This document shows positions 1 through 6,878 of a DNA stretch of 9,929 nt, piece after piece; position 1 is the stretch's first letter, and each line of letters starts with the position of its first letter. This stretch comes from an uncultured Lachnospiraceae bacterium (lineage in GTDB: Bacteria; Bacillota; Clostridia; Lachnospirales; Lachnospiraceae). The stretch spans positions 1-9,929 of the forward strand of contig CAJUCK010000029.1 in NCBI GenBank assembly GCA_910585395.1, given 5' to 3'. The position numbers were made by a program, and so were the translations under genes. The notes beneath the pieces were generated by a model. It was not told where the DNA came from. It searched no databases and worked only from the letters and a program-made list of their open reading frames with translations.

Positions 1-1
1 C

Positions 2-1831
2 AAACTTCAGGAAGCGGTATACCGCATGCTGGAGCAGGAGCTGGCCGGCATTTTGTATGCTACCATTGAAAATATTAAAGAGTATGATACCAGTTCCGGT
101 ACGGCTTCAGATATCAAGATTCCGATTGACGATGTATACTTTGCACTAATTAATAATAATGTCATCCATATTGAACATTTTGAAGAAGAAGATGCCCAGC
201 CTGTAGAACAGCAGGTATATAGTATTTTTCAGGGCAAACAAAATGCTGTAATGGAAGAGCTGCGGCAGCAGTTTTTTTCGCCATCCCCTACTGCTTACGG
301 CGATTTGGAAAAAGAAGAACAAAATTATATGAGTTATATTCTTTCTATGCTTGGGCAGAAGAAAATATTCCTCTCAGATAAAGTAGATACGGACGATGAA
401 GTATATTTATCCTGGAAAAACGATACGGCGAGCCTTTCAGAATATCTGCACCGTGCCATTGCTATGGATTGGATTGATATTACAGAATTTGATACAGATT
501 CCAAATATTCAGATTCAACAGAGATTTATGATGCTCTGATATCTTATATTCTGGAACAACTGCGCACTGACCAGGAATTCAGTAAAAAGATTTATCAGTA
601 TATGATTAAAGAAGAACTCGTCTCTGGTTCTCAGATCTGTCAGATTTTATTTGAACAAGGTATTCTTACGGAAGAAGATGGAGACCGTACAGCTCTTGCC
701 AATGGCAATCTCAGCGCTTTTGATTTTCTGCGAAATAAAATCAAAAATTTGAAGATTACTCCTGCGCAGCTTGCTCTTGACCCATGTACTGCAAGCTGTG
801 TTATTACAGATGTTAAATCGGGGAATCTTATTGCCTGTGTAACATACCCTGGATATGATACTAACCGGCTGGCTAATACCGTAGATTCTGAATATTTCGA
901 GAGTCTTCAGAAAGATTTGTCCGTACCGCAGTACAACAATGCAACCCAGCAGAGGACAGCGCCTGGCTCTACCTTTAAACCTATTACAGCAGCCGCATCC
1001 CTTGCGGAAGGCGTTGTGAGCACAGGTGAACAGATTAAAGATGAGGGAGAATATACCAATATCACCCCGCCGCCTAAATGCTGGATTTATCCTGGAAGCA
1101 CTCACGGACGAATCAATATATCAGAAGGCATCAGAGATTCATGTAACTTTTTCTTTTATGAAATGGGATACCGTTTAAGTTCTGAGAACGGAGTCTACAA
1201 TGAGAATAAGGGTATCGCAGCTCTGCATAAATATGCAGCATTATTTGGACTGGACGAGAAAACAGGTATTGAGATACCTGAAAATGAACCACAGATTTCC
1301 AATGAATATCCCATTACCTCTGCCATTGGACAGGGAAACCATAACTATACCACCACGCAGCTTGCCAGATATCTTACTGCTGTGGCAAGCAGCGGAAATG
1401 TATATAAACTGACTCTTTTAAGCAAAGAAACTACCTCTGACGGAAAGCTGGTGAATGAATTTAAACCGGAAATCATTCGAAATATTACGGAAGTATCTCC
1501 TGAATCTTGGGAAGCCATTCAAAGCGGTATGAGAATGGTGGTAGAAAAACATAAATCTTTTAAGAATTTTCCTGTTGCAGTAGCCGGCAAGACAGGTACT
1601 GCACAGCAGATAGATACCAGAGCAAACCATGCGTTGTTCATTGGGTATGCTCCCTATGAGAACCCGGAGATTACCATTACCACCCGTATCGCTTATGGGT
1701 ACACTTCTGCAAACGCAGCAGAAGTATCCAGTAACATTTTGAAATATTACTTTAATCTTGCGGATGAAAAATCTCTGCTGGATGGACAGGCCGAAGAGAT
1801 TGAGAGCAATACCAATGGATTTACTGATTAA
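2..1831 (+). CDS. mrdA: Penicillin-binding protein 2 (class B transpeptidase), 5' end cut by window
   Basis: This is the C-terminal part of a class B PBP, a peptidoglycan D,D-transpeptidase that works outside the membrane with RodA in side-wall synthesis. The frame is open from base 2 through the ATG at 26 with no stop, so the true start lies upstream. Counting from the ATG at 26, all three penicillin-binding motifs are present: STFK at 315-318 (nucleophile Ser315), SCN at 372-374 and KTG at 522-524. The helix LQEAVYRMLEQEL (bases 5-43) resembles the 'LQ' segment that normally opens the transpeptidase domain. The strand that usually follows closely (ASCVITDVKSGNLIA) only begins near residue 256, leaving about 235 acidic, mostly helical residues between them. 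The stop is 17 bases before the preferred minC start. The PBP2-minCDE-rodA order supports an elongation PBP rather than a division PBP. Family call is firm; the symbol is less so. Confidence 0.93.
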   Translation, partial: KLQEAVYRMLEQELAGILYATIENIKEYDTSSGTASDIKIPIDDVYFALINNNVIHIEHFEEEDAQPVEQQVYSIFQGKQNAVMEELRQQFFSPSPTAYGDLEKEEQNYMSYILSMLGQKKIFLSDKVDTDDEVYLSWKNDTASLSEYLHRAIAMDWIDITEFDTDSKYSDSTEIYDALISYILEQLRTDQEFSKKIYQYMIKEELVSGSQICQILFEQGILTEEDGDRTALANGNLSAFDFLRNKIKNLKITPAQLALDPCTASCVITDVKSGNLIACVTYPGYDTNRLANTVDSEYFESLQKDLSVPQYNNATQQRTAPGSTFKPITAAASLAEGVVSTGEQIKDEGEYTNITPPPKCWIYPGSTHGRINISEGIRDSCNFFFYEMGYRLSSENGVYNENKGIAALHKYAALFGLDEKTGIEIPENEPQISNEYPITSAIGQGNHNYTTTQLARYLTAVASSGNVYKLTLLSKETTSDGKLVNEFKPEIIRNITEVSPESWEAIQSGMRMVVEKHKSFKNFPVAVAGKTGTAQQIDTRANHALFIGYAPYENPEITITTRIAYGYTSANAAEVSSNILKYYFNLADEKSLLDGQAEEIESNTNGFTD

Positions 1832-1848
1832 AGTTTGGAGGGATGAAA

Positions 1849-2532
1849 GTGCCAAAACCAGTGGTTTTAAAAAGCAATAAATATGGAATCAACCTGATTC
1901 TTGATAACCGTATGGATTTTGAAGAATTATTGAAATGTATCATGGAAAGATTTAAAGAGGCAGAAGGATTCTTTAAAAATGCGAAGATGGCAATCTCTTT
2001 TGAGGGCAGAGATCTGACGCAGGAAGAAGAATTTCGGATTGTCGAAACTATTACTGATAATACAAATGTAAACATTATCTGCATTTTAGATAACGATGCA
2101 TTGAAGGAGGAATTAATCAAGCAGAAAATTGAACATTTTGAAGAAGAACAGGCTGGAAAAACAGGTGAATTTTACAAAGGAACCCTGCGTTCCGGCCAGA
2201 TTCTGGACTGCGAGAGCAGCATTATTATCCTTGGTGATATCAATCCTGGCGCCAAAGTCATCTCCAAGGGAAATATTGTAGTTTTAGGTGCATTAAAAGG
2301 AAATGCCTATGCGGGGGCAAATGGCAATGAGCAGGCTTTTGTTGCAGCGCTGGAAATGGACCCCATCCAGGTAAAAATTGGGGATGTTATCGGGCGGAGC
2401 GCCGACAAGGTAAAGAGCACAAAAAAGCGTGGAAGGAAACAGCCGGTTCTTATTGAACCGCAGGTCGCGATTGTAAAGGATGGAAATATTTATATTGAGC
2501 CAATTACAAAAGGACTGTTGAACAATATATAA
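1849..2532 (+). CDS. minC: Septum site-determining protein MinC
   Basis: MinC is the FtsZ-antagonist of the Min system. With MinD at the membrane it blocks Z-ring assembly near the poles. The C-terminal half (about residues 108-185) shows the MinC beta-helix signature: an RSGQ motif beginning at R114, then repeated Gly turns (LGDINPGAKV, GNIVVLGALKGNAYAG). The N-terminal FtsZ-inhibiting domain is shorter and less conserved. I prefer the GTG at 1849 (227 residues). The ribosome binding site GGAGGG at 1837-1842 lies 6 bases before it, whereas it directly abuts the in-frame ATG at 1843, which would leave no spacing. The ATG start would add only two residues (Met-Lys). minD follows after 20 bases. 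Near the C-terminus is a basic stretch (KSTKKRGRKQ), possibly a linker. Confidence 0.93.
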   Translation: MPKPVVLKSNKYGINLILDNRMDFEELLKCIMERFKEAEGFFKNAKMAISFEGRDLTQEEEFRIVETITDNTNVNIICILDNDALKEELIKQKIEHFEEEQAGKTGEFYKGTLRSGQILDCESSIIILGDINPGAKVISKGNIVVLGALKGNAYAGANGNEQAFVAALEMDPIQVKIGDVIGRSADKVKSTKKRGRKQPVLIEPQVAIVKDGNIYIEPITKGLLNNI

Positions 2533-2552
2533 ATATCAGGAGGATATAGTAG

Positions 2553-3344
2553 ATGAGTGAAGTAATTGTAATAACATCAGGAAAAGGCGGCGTAGGAAAG
2601 ACCACTACCACCGCAAATGTAGGTACAGGTCTGGCACAGTTAGATAAAAAAGTTGTATTGATCGACACCGATATCGGACTCCGCAACCTGGATGTAGTTA
2701 TGGGATTAGAAAACCGGATTGTCTATAATCTGGTGGACGTAGTTGAGGGCAACTGCCGTATGAAACAGGCTCTGATCAAAGATAAACGATATCCCAATCT
2801 TTCTTTACTTCCTTCCGCGCAGACACGGGATAAGACTGCAGTGTCACCGGAACAGATGGTAAAACTTATTGATGAATTAAGAGAAGATTTTGACTATATT
2901 CTGCTGGATTGTCCAGCAGGTATTGAACAGGGATTCAAAAATGCCATTGCCGGCGCTGACCGGGCATTGGTTGTCACCACTCCAGAAGTGTCTGCAATCC
3001 GCGACGCTGACCGGATTATTGGGCTTCTTGGAGCAAATGATGTAAAAAATGTGGAACTGATTGTCAATCGTCTCCGCATGGATATGGTAAAACGAGGAGA
3101 TATGATGAATATCAATGATGTGACAGATATACTTGCCATTGAACTTATCGGGGCTGTTCCAGATGACGAACAGATTGTAATCTCTACGAATCAGGGAGAA
3201 CCCCTGGTGGGGAGCGACTGCCTTGCTGGACAGGCTTACGCCAATATCTGCCACAGACTTTTGGGAGAGCAGGTTCCATTTCTTGATTTAGAAGTAAAAT
3301 CCAGTGTATGGAATAAATTGAGAGATATTTTTAAAAAAAATTAG
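2553..3344 (+). CDS. minD: Septum site-determining protein MinD (ParA/MinD ATPase)
   Basis: MinD is a membrane-binding ATPase that recruits MinC and is released from the membrane by MinE. At 263 residues it has the usual family length. The deviant Walker A motif KGGVGKTT spans residues 11-18, with signature Lys11 and Lys16. The switch I aspartates are D38 and D40 (IDTDIGLRNLD), and the switch II motif DCPAGIE starts at D119. The last ~14 residues (SSVWNKLRDIFKKN) form an amphipathic, basic tail, the membrane targeting sequence. AGGAGG at 2538-2543 sits 9 bases before the ATG. It lies between minC and minE with gaps of 20 and 12 bases, as expected for a co-translated min operon. No odd residues seen. 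Confidence 0.98.
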   Translation: MSEVIVITSGKGGVGKTTTTANVGTGLAQLDKKVVLIDTDIGLRNLDVVMGLENRIVYNLVDVVEGNCRMKQALIKDKRYPNLSLLPSAQTRDKTAVSPEQMVKLIDELREDFDYILLDCPAGIEQGFKNAIAGADRALVVTTPEVSAIRDADRIIGLLGANDVKNVELIVNRLRMDMVKRGDMMNINDVTDILAIELIGAVPDDEQIVISTNQGEPLVGSDCLAGQAYANICHRLLGEQVPFLDLEVKSSVWNKLRDIFKKN

Positions 3345-3356
3345 GAGGAAACCGAA

Positions 3357-3638
3357 ATGGGTTTGATGGATTTATTTAAAAGAAAAAATTCCGGTGAAAT
3401 TGCCAGAGACCGGTTAAAACTGTTATTGGTTTCCGACCGTGCCAACTGTTCACCGGAAGTGATGGAAAAAATAAAAAATGATATTATCCAGGTGATTTCC
3501 AAATATATGGAAATTGATGCAGAAGGACTGGATATACAGATTACCCAGACAGAATCTGAAGGAAATAATGGAAATGTACCTGCTTTGTATGCAAATATCC
3601 CTATCAAAGATATGAAGCATTCTTCAGATTCTCAATAA
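3357..3638 (+). CDS. minE: Cell division topological specificity factor MinE
   Basis: MinE stimulates the MinD ATPase and sweeps MinCD off the membrane, giving the oscillation or gradient that leaves mid-cell free for the Z ring. At 93 residues it is of normal length. The N-terminus (MGLMDLFKRK) is the short amphipathic membrane-contact segment. Residues about 12-28 (SGEIARDRLKLLLVSDR) are the MinD-contact region, and the remainder (PEVMEKIKNDIIQVISKYM and following) is the dimeric topological specificity domain. The ribosome binding site AGGAGG lies just after the minD stop, about 6 bases before the ATG. Having MinE, and not only a DivIVA/MinJ system, is common in clostridia but not in bacilli. 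Confidence 0.96.
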   Translation: MGLMDLFKRKNSGEIARDRLKLLLVSDRANCSPEVMEKIKNDIIQVISKYMEIDAEGLDIQITQTESEGNNGNVPALYANIPIKDMKHSSDSQ

Positions 3639-3666
3639 TGTGATAAATGGAAGGTAAGGAACTTTT

Positions 3667-4791
3667 ATGTTGAAACAGTATCAGATTAGAAACTACAATT
3701 TTCGCTTGATTATTTTCGTATCAGCACTGACCATGCTTGGAATCAGTGTTATCGGCAGCGCACAGCACTCAGTGCAGAATAAACAGGTACTGGGACTGAT
3801 TTTAGGCCTGTTTGTAATGATAGTTGTTTCCCTGATAGATTATTCCTTTATCCTCCGGTTCAGCTGGCTGATCTATCTGTTTAACATTGGGCTTCTCTCT
3901 TTGATTACATTTCATGTATTTGGAGACGACGCTGGCGGAGCTGTCCGCTGGATCGAAGTCGGCGGATTTCGTTTTCAGCCTTCGGAACTTTCTAAAGTAC
4001 TGTTGATTCTGTTTTTTTCCTGGTTTTTTGGAAAATACTATGAAAATGTTAATAAGCTTACTTTTATCATATTATCAGGAATCCTGATTTTTGTACCATG
4101 GATTATGATTGAACAGCAGCCTGACTTGTCTACCAGCATTGTAGTCGCAGTAATTTTTATTGCACTCTTGTTTTTAAGTGGATTAAGTTATAAAATAATA
4201 GCAGGTGTGCTTGCTGTGCTGATTCCAGCAGGCTCCTTGTTTATCTATCTGATCTTACAGCCCGGTCAGACCATACTGGATAATTATCAATGGCGGCGTA
4301 TCATGGCATGGCTGCAGCCAGAAAAATATGCAACTGACGCCTACCAGCAGCAAAATTCTATTATGGCCATTGGTTCTGGCCTGTTATGGGGAAAAGGGCT
4401 GAACAACGATACCGTATTTTCTGTAAAGAATGGTAATTTTATTCCAGAACCTCAGACAGATTTTATTTTTGCAGTAGCAGGAGAGGAATTGGGGTTTGCA
4501 GGCAGTATTGCTATTTTATTGCTGCTGCTTTTTATTGTCATTGAGTGCATTCTGGTTGGAAGAAAGGCAAAAGACCTGTCTGGCCGTCTGATTTGTGGCG
4601 GCGTCGCCACATGGGTTGGCTTTCAGACATTTGTAAATATTTGTGTGGTAACAGGAATGATGCCGAATACAGGTCTGCCGCTTCCATTTGTAAGCTATGG
4701 GCTTACATCCCTGGTAAGTCTTTTTATCGGCATAGGACTTGTCTTAAATGTTGGGCTGCAGCCCTTAAAATACCGAAAGGGGGATTTTTAA
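3667..4791 (+). CDS. rodA: Rod shape-determining protein RodA (SEDS glycosyltransferase)
   Basis: This is a SEDS-family polytopic membrane protein that polymerises lipid II into glycan strands alongside its partner class B PBP, here most likely the PBP2 at the window start. At 374 residues with about ten hydrophobic segments it matches RodA length. Conserved blocks are visible: the extracellular GGAVRWIEVGGFRFQPSE with the following SKVLL; QTDFIFAVAGEELGF, whose D265 aligns with the catalytic Asp of RodA; and PNTGLPLPFVSYG near the C-terminus. The usual Gly-Gly after that SYG block is Gly-Leu here (YGLTSL). The start ATG has AAGGA at 3656-3660, 6 bases upstream. FtsW or SpoVE are the alternatives within the family. 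The context with PBP2 favours RodA. Confidence 0.93.
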   Translation: MLKQYQIRNYNFRLIIFVSALTMLGISVIGSAQHSVQNKQVLGLILGLFVMIVVSLIDYSFILRFSWLIYLFNIGLLSLITFHVFGDDAGGAVRWIEVGGFRFQPSELSKVLLILFFSWFFGKYYENVNKLTFIILSGILIFVPWIMIEQQPDLSTSIVVAVIFIALLFLSGLSYKIIAGVLAVLIPAGSLFIYLILQPGQTILDNYQWRRIMAWLQPEKYATDAYQQQNSIMAIGSGLLWGKGLNNDTVFSVKNGNFIPEPQTDFIFAVAGEELGFAGSIAILLLLLFIVIECILVGRKAKDLSGRLICGGVATWVGFQTFVNICVVTGMMPNTGLPLPFVSYGLTSLVSLFIGIGLVLNVGLQPLKYRKGDF

Positions 4792-4792
4792 C

Positions 4793-5188
4793 GTGAACAT
4801 TGGATTGATCGCACACGATTCCAAGAAAAAACTGATGCAGAATTTTTGTATTGCCTATCGGGGTATTCTCTGCAAAAATGATCTTTATGCAACCGGCACT
4901 ACTGGCAGGCTGATTGAGGAAGTTACCAACCTGTCCATACATAAATATCTTGCCGGTCATTTGGGAGGCTCTCAGCAGCTTGCCGCCCAGATTGAGCATA
5001 ATCAGATTGACCTGGTGATTTTTCTGAGAGACCCTGTTACACCAAAGTCTCATGAGCCAGATGTAAATAATACGGTACATTTATGCGATATGTACAATAT
5101 CCCGCTGGCAACCAACCTTGCAACAGCAGAATTACTAATTAAGTCATTAGACAGAGGAGATTTAGAGTGGCGTGAGATGTACAGATAA
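4793..5188 (+). CDS. mgsA: Methylglyoxal synthase-like protein with altered active site
   Basis: Methylglyoxal synthase normally converts dihydroxyacetone phosphate to methylglyoxal plus phosphate in the cytosol. The fold signature is clear over all 131 residues: HDSKK at 8-12, ATGTTG at 33-38, a GG-QQ loop at 58-62, RDP at 79-81, HEPDV at 87-91 and ATNLATAE near the end. Aligned by eye to the E. coli enzyme (offset 11), His19, Asp20, Lys23, Thr45, Asp91, His98 and Asp101 are kept (H8, D9, K12, T34, D80, H87, D90). The catalytic Asp71 is Ser60, phosphate-binding Ser65 is Ala54, and Pro67 is His56. Activity is therefore doubtful. The GTG start has AAAGGGGG at 4776-4783, 9 bases upstream, and lies one base after the rodA stop. 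The 3' end overlaps the next gene by 17 bases. Family assignment is strong; enzymatic function is not. Confidence 0.88.
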   Translation: MNIGLIAHDSKKKLMQNFCIAYRGILCKNDLYATGTTGRLIEEVTNLSIHKYLAGHLGGSQQLAAQIEHNQIDLVIFLRDPVTPKSHEPDVNNTVHLCDMYNIPLATNLATAELLIKSLDRGDLEWREMYR

Positions 5189-6194
5189 AACAAAAAAATT
5201 TCCATCCAAAAAAATATTCTATTCACGGTCTGCTGCTTTGATACTGGCGATTTCCCTATCCATAACATCTGGATGCGGGCAGGAAGTTACCATCGAAAAT
5301 CCATATGATGTGTACGAAAGTCCCAGAGCTTATGGACTAAACACAACCGTAAACAGTAATAGCAATGCTGCTTTCTTTGCAGAAAATCTCTGTGTAGCAG
5401 ATAACCAAGATAAACTTAGTGGAGATGTCACTGCAGCTTTATCCGAGGCAGCCGGGTTGTTTAATATCAAGGAAAATACGTTGGAATTCGGGAAAAGTAT
5501 CCACCAGCGCCTCTATCCTGCAAGTACCACAAAGATTTTAACTGCGTATACAGCATTGAAGCATGGAGACCTTGCTGCGACAGCTACAGTTACAGAAGCT
5601 GAACTGCAGTTAGAAGAAGGTTCAACTATCTGCGGACTTTCTGTAGGAGACACTGTAAGTTTGGAAGAATTGTTATACGGATTGATGCTTTGCAGCGGAA
5701 ATGATGCTGCAAACGTAATTGCAGACCTAATATCTGGCAGTTCAGAAGAATTTGCAAAACTGATGAATCAAGAAGCTCTGGCTTTGGGCGCTACCAATTC
5801 CCATTTTGTTAATCCTCACGGGCTGCATCATGAAGAGCATTATACAACTGTATATGACATGTATCTGATTTTTCAGGCTGCATTACAGGAAAAACAATTT
5901 GTAACTGTCATCAGCAGTCAGAACCATACGGGAATGGTCACCAATGCTTCTGGAGAGACGACAGGGAAAGAATGGGTCAATACCAATAAATATGTGAATG
6001 GTGAGGAAACTGTTCCAGAAGGAATTCAGGTCATAGGCGGAAAAACTGGCACCACCAGCGCAGCTGGTTACTGCCTGGTACTTTACAGTCAAAAAGCAGG
6101 AAATATTCCTTACATTTCTATTGTTTATAAATCAGACAGCCGTGAGAACCTGTATCTGGAGATGACAGAATTGTTAGAAAAAATTTCAAAATAG
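5172..6194 (+). CDS. D-alanyl-D-alanine carboxypeptidase (low-molecular-weight PBP, DacF-like), probable lipoprotein
   Basis: This is a serine DD-peptidase of the S11 family, which removes the terminal D-Ala from peptidoglycan stem peptides outside the membrane. Motifs: STTK at 118-121 (nucleophile Ser118, in YPASTTKIL), SGN at 175-177 and KTG at 291-293. The N-terminus is basic, then hydrophobic (about residues 20-33), ending TSGC with Cys35, which fits a loose lipobox although Thr rather than Leu is at -3. At 340 residues it ends soon after the peptidase domain. There is no room for the C-terminal beta domain and amphipathic anchor of PBP5-type enzymes, so a lipid anchor would explain its retention at the membrane. 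The GTG start overlaps mgsA by 17 bases; its ribosome binding site (AGAGGAGA, 5153-5160) lies inside mgsA, suggesting coupled translation. Confidence 0.92.
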   Translation: MRCTDKTKKFPSKKIFYSRSAALILAISLSITSGCGQEVTIENPYDVYESPRAYGLNTTVNSNSNAAFFAENLCVADNQDKLSGDVTAALSEAAGLFNIKENTLEFGKSIHQRLYPASTTKILTAYTALKHGDLAATATVTEAELQLEEGSTICGLSVGDTVSLEELLYGLMLCSGNDAANVIADLISGSSEEFAKLMNQEALALGATNSHFVNPHGLHHEEHYTTVYDMYLIFQAALQEKQFVTVISSQNHTGMVTNASGETTGKEWVNTNKYVNGEETVPEGIQVIGGKTGTTSAAGYCLVLYSQKAGNIPYISIVYKSDSRENLYLEMTELLEKISK

Positions 6195-6197
6195 CGG

Positions 6198-6226
6198 TTG
6201 AATTTTCTGTAAATATATACTATAAT
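6198..6226 (+). promoter_or_regulatory. Sigma-A type promoter for the P-loop gene
   Basis: A -35 box TTGAAT (6198-6203), a 17-base spacer and a perfect -10 box TATAAT (6221-6226). The -35 begins 3 bases after the carboxypeptidase stop. The start point would be near 6233, giving a leader of about 100 bases before the ATG at 6337. Confidence 0.75.
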
Positions 6227-6242
6227 TACTTTATGAAAATAC

Positions 6243-6315
6243 ACTGTTGTTTGTAAAATAGATAAATTATCACCGAAATATCCACTATACTTTATCTGTT
6301 TTTCACAAATACAGT
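6243..6315 (+). promoter_or_regulatory. Long imperfect inverted repeat in the leader of the P-loop gene
   Basis: Three nested complementary blocks pair across the leader. ACTGT (6243-6247) pairs with ACAGT (6311-6315). TTTGT (6250-6254) pairs with ACAAA (6305-6309). AAAATAGATAAA (6255-6266) pairs with TTTATCTGTTTT (6291-6302), with one G-U pair in RNA. That makes about 22 pairs interrupted only by a small internal loop and a 2-base bulge, around a 24-base terminal loop. It ends 7 bases before the ribosome binding site, so it could affect translation or RNA stability, or act as a DNA operator. It lacks a following T run, so it is not a typical terminator. The arms are AT-rich and no known riboswitch was recognised. 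Confidence 0.5.
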
Positions 6316-6336
6316 TAAGACTAGGAGGAGATTGTC

Positions 6337-6756
6337 ATGATACAAATTATAGCTGGGGAAAAAGGTAAAGGAAAGACAAAGCATCTGCTGGAAAAGGTAA
6401 ATGAATCAGTAAAATCTGCTACTGGCAACATCGTTTACTTGGATAAAAGCCAGAAACATATGTATGAATTAAGTAATAAAGTCCGTTTGATTAATGTTTC
6501 AGAGTACTTAATTTCCAATTGTGATGAATTTTTAGGATTTTTGTGTGGTATCCTTTCGCAGGATCACGATTTGGAAGAGATGTATTTAGACAGTTTCCTT
6601 ACCATTGCAATGATAGAGGGGGAAGAACTTACCCATGCAATTACCAAATTGGAGGATATCAGCACGAAATTCCATGTTAATTTCGTATTGAGTATTTCCA
6701 TAAATGAGAATGATCTGCCAGAGTGTACCAAAGGCAAAGTCATCATGTCTCTATAG
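6337..6756 (+). CDS. Small P-loop (ATP-binding) protein of unknown function
   Basis: A 139-residue soluble protein with no signal peptide or membrane segment. Residues 7-14 (GEKGKGKT) match the Walker A pattern GxxGxGKT almost at the N-terminus, so nucleotide binding is likely. No classical Walker B is obvious; MYLDSF (about residues 82-87) and the hydrophobic strand FVLSIS further on are weak candidates for the second half of a RecA-like core. From memory, similar short clostridial proteins are sometimes labelled 'ATP-binding protein' or, doubtfully, 'twitching motility protein PilT'. Nothing here resembles a full PilT, which is more than twice as long. A strong AGGAGGAG at 6323-6330 sits 6 bases before the ATG. 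It has its own promoter and terminator, so it is probably a single-gene unit. Function unknown. Confidence 0.85.
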   Translation: MIQIIAGEKGKGKTKHLLEKVNESVKSATGNIVYLDKSQKHMYELSNKVRLINVSEYLISNCDEFLGFLCGILSQDHDLEEMYLDSFLTIAMIEGEELTHAITKLEDISTKFHVNFVLSISINENDLPECTKGKVIMSL

Positions 6757-6772
6757 AATGTTACCGAAGACA

Positions 6773-6803
6773 AAGGGGTTATCGTAAATGCCGATAACCC
6801 CTT
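6773..6803. terminator. Hairpin terminator, probably bidirectional
   Basis: A perfect 12-bp stem, AAGGGGTTATCG (6773-6784) with its complement at 6792-6803, closes a 7-base loop. It lies 16 bases after the P-loop stop and about 75 bases past the convergent DUF378 stop. The T tracts on both sides are short and interrupted (TTCTTATAT on +, TTTGTCTTC on -), so termination may rely mainly on the strong stem. Confidence 0.75.
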
Positions 6804-6807
6804 CTTA

Positions 6808-6829
6808 TATAATGTCTAATGACATTATA
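6808..6829. repeat. AT-rich inverted repeat next to the terminator
   Basis: A perfect 9-bp inverted repeat, TATAATGTC (6808-6816) and GACATTATA (6821-6829), around a TAAT loop. It begins 4 bases after the terminator stem, between two convergent genes. It may be a second weak terminator for the - strand gene or a protein-binding palindrome; the sequence alone does not decide. Confidence 0.5.
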
Positions 6830-6878
6830 CCGCACCAAAATGTGCATCTTAACCATACCATATTCTTGACGATTAATG

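Noticed and set aside
647..1105. Open frame on the - strand inside PBP2
   Set aside because: It is antisense to conserved PBP motif coding sequence, lacks a ribosome binding site and has no recognisable family features.
1418..1855. Open frame on the - strand across the PBP2/minC junction
   Set aside because: Shadow of the PBP2 coding frame, with Cys/Ser-rich translation typical of antisense reading.
4545..4796. Alternative + frame at the end of rodA
   Set aside because: Overlaps the highly conserved SEDS C-terminal block in another frame and has no start signals.
6824..6852. Promoter-like TTAAGA / 17 bases / TATAAT on the - strand
   Set aside because: The TATAAT is part of an inverted repeat, the -35 is weak, and it would transcribe straight into the terminator with no gene ahead.
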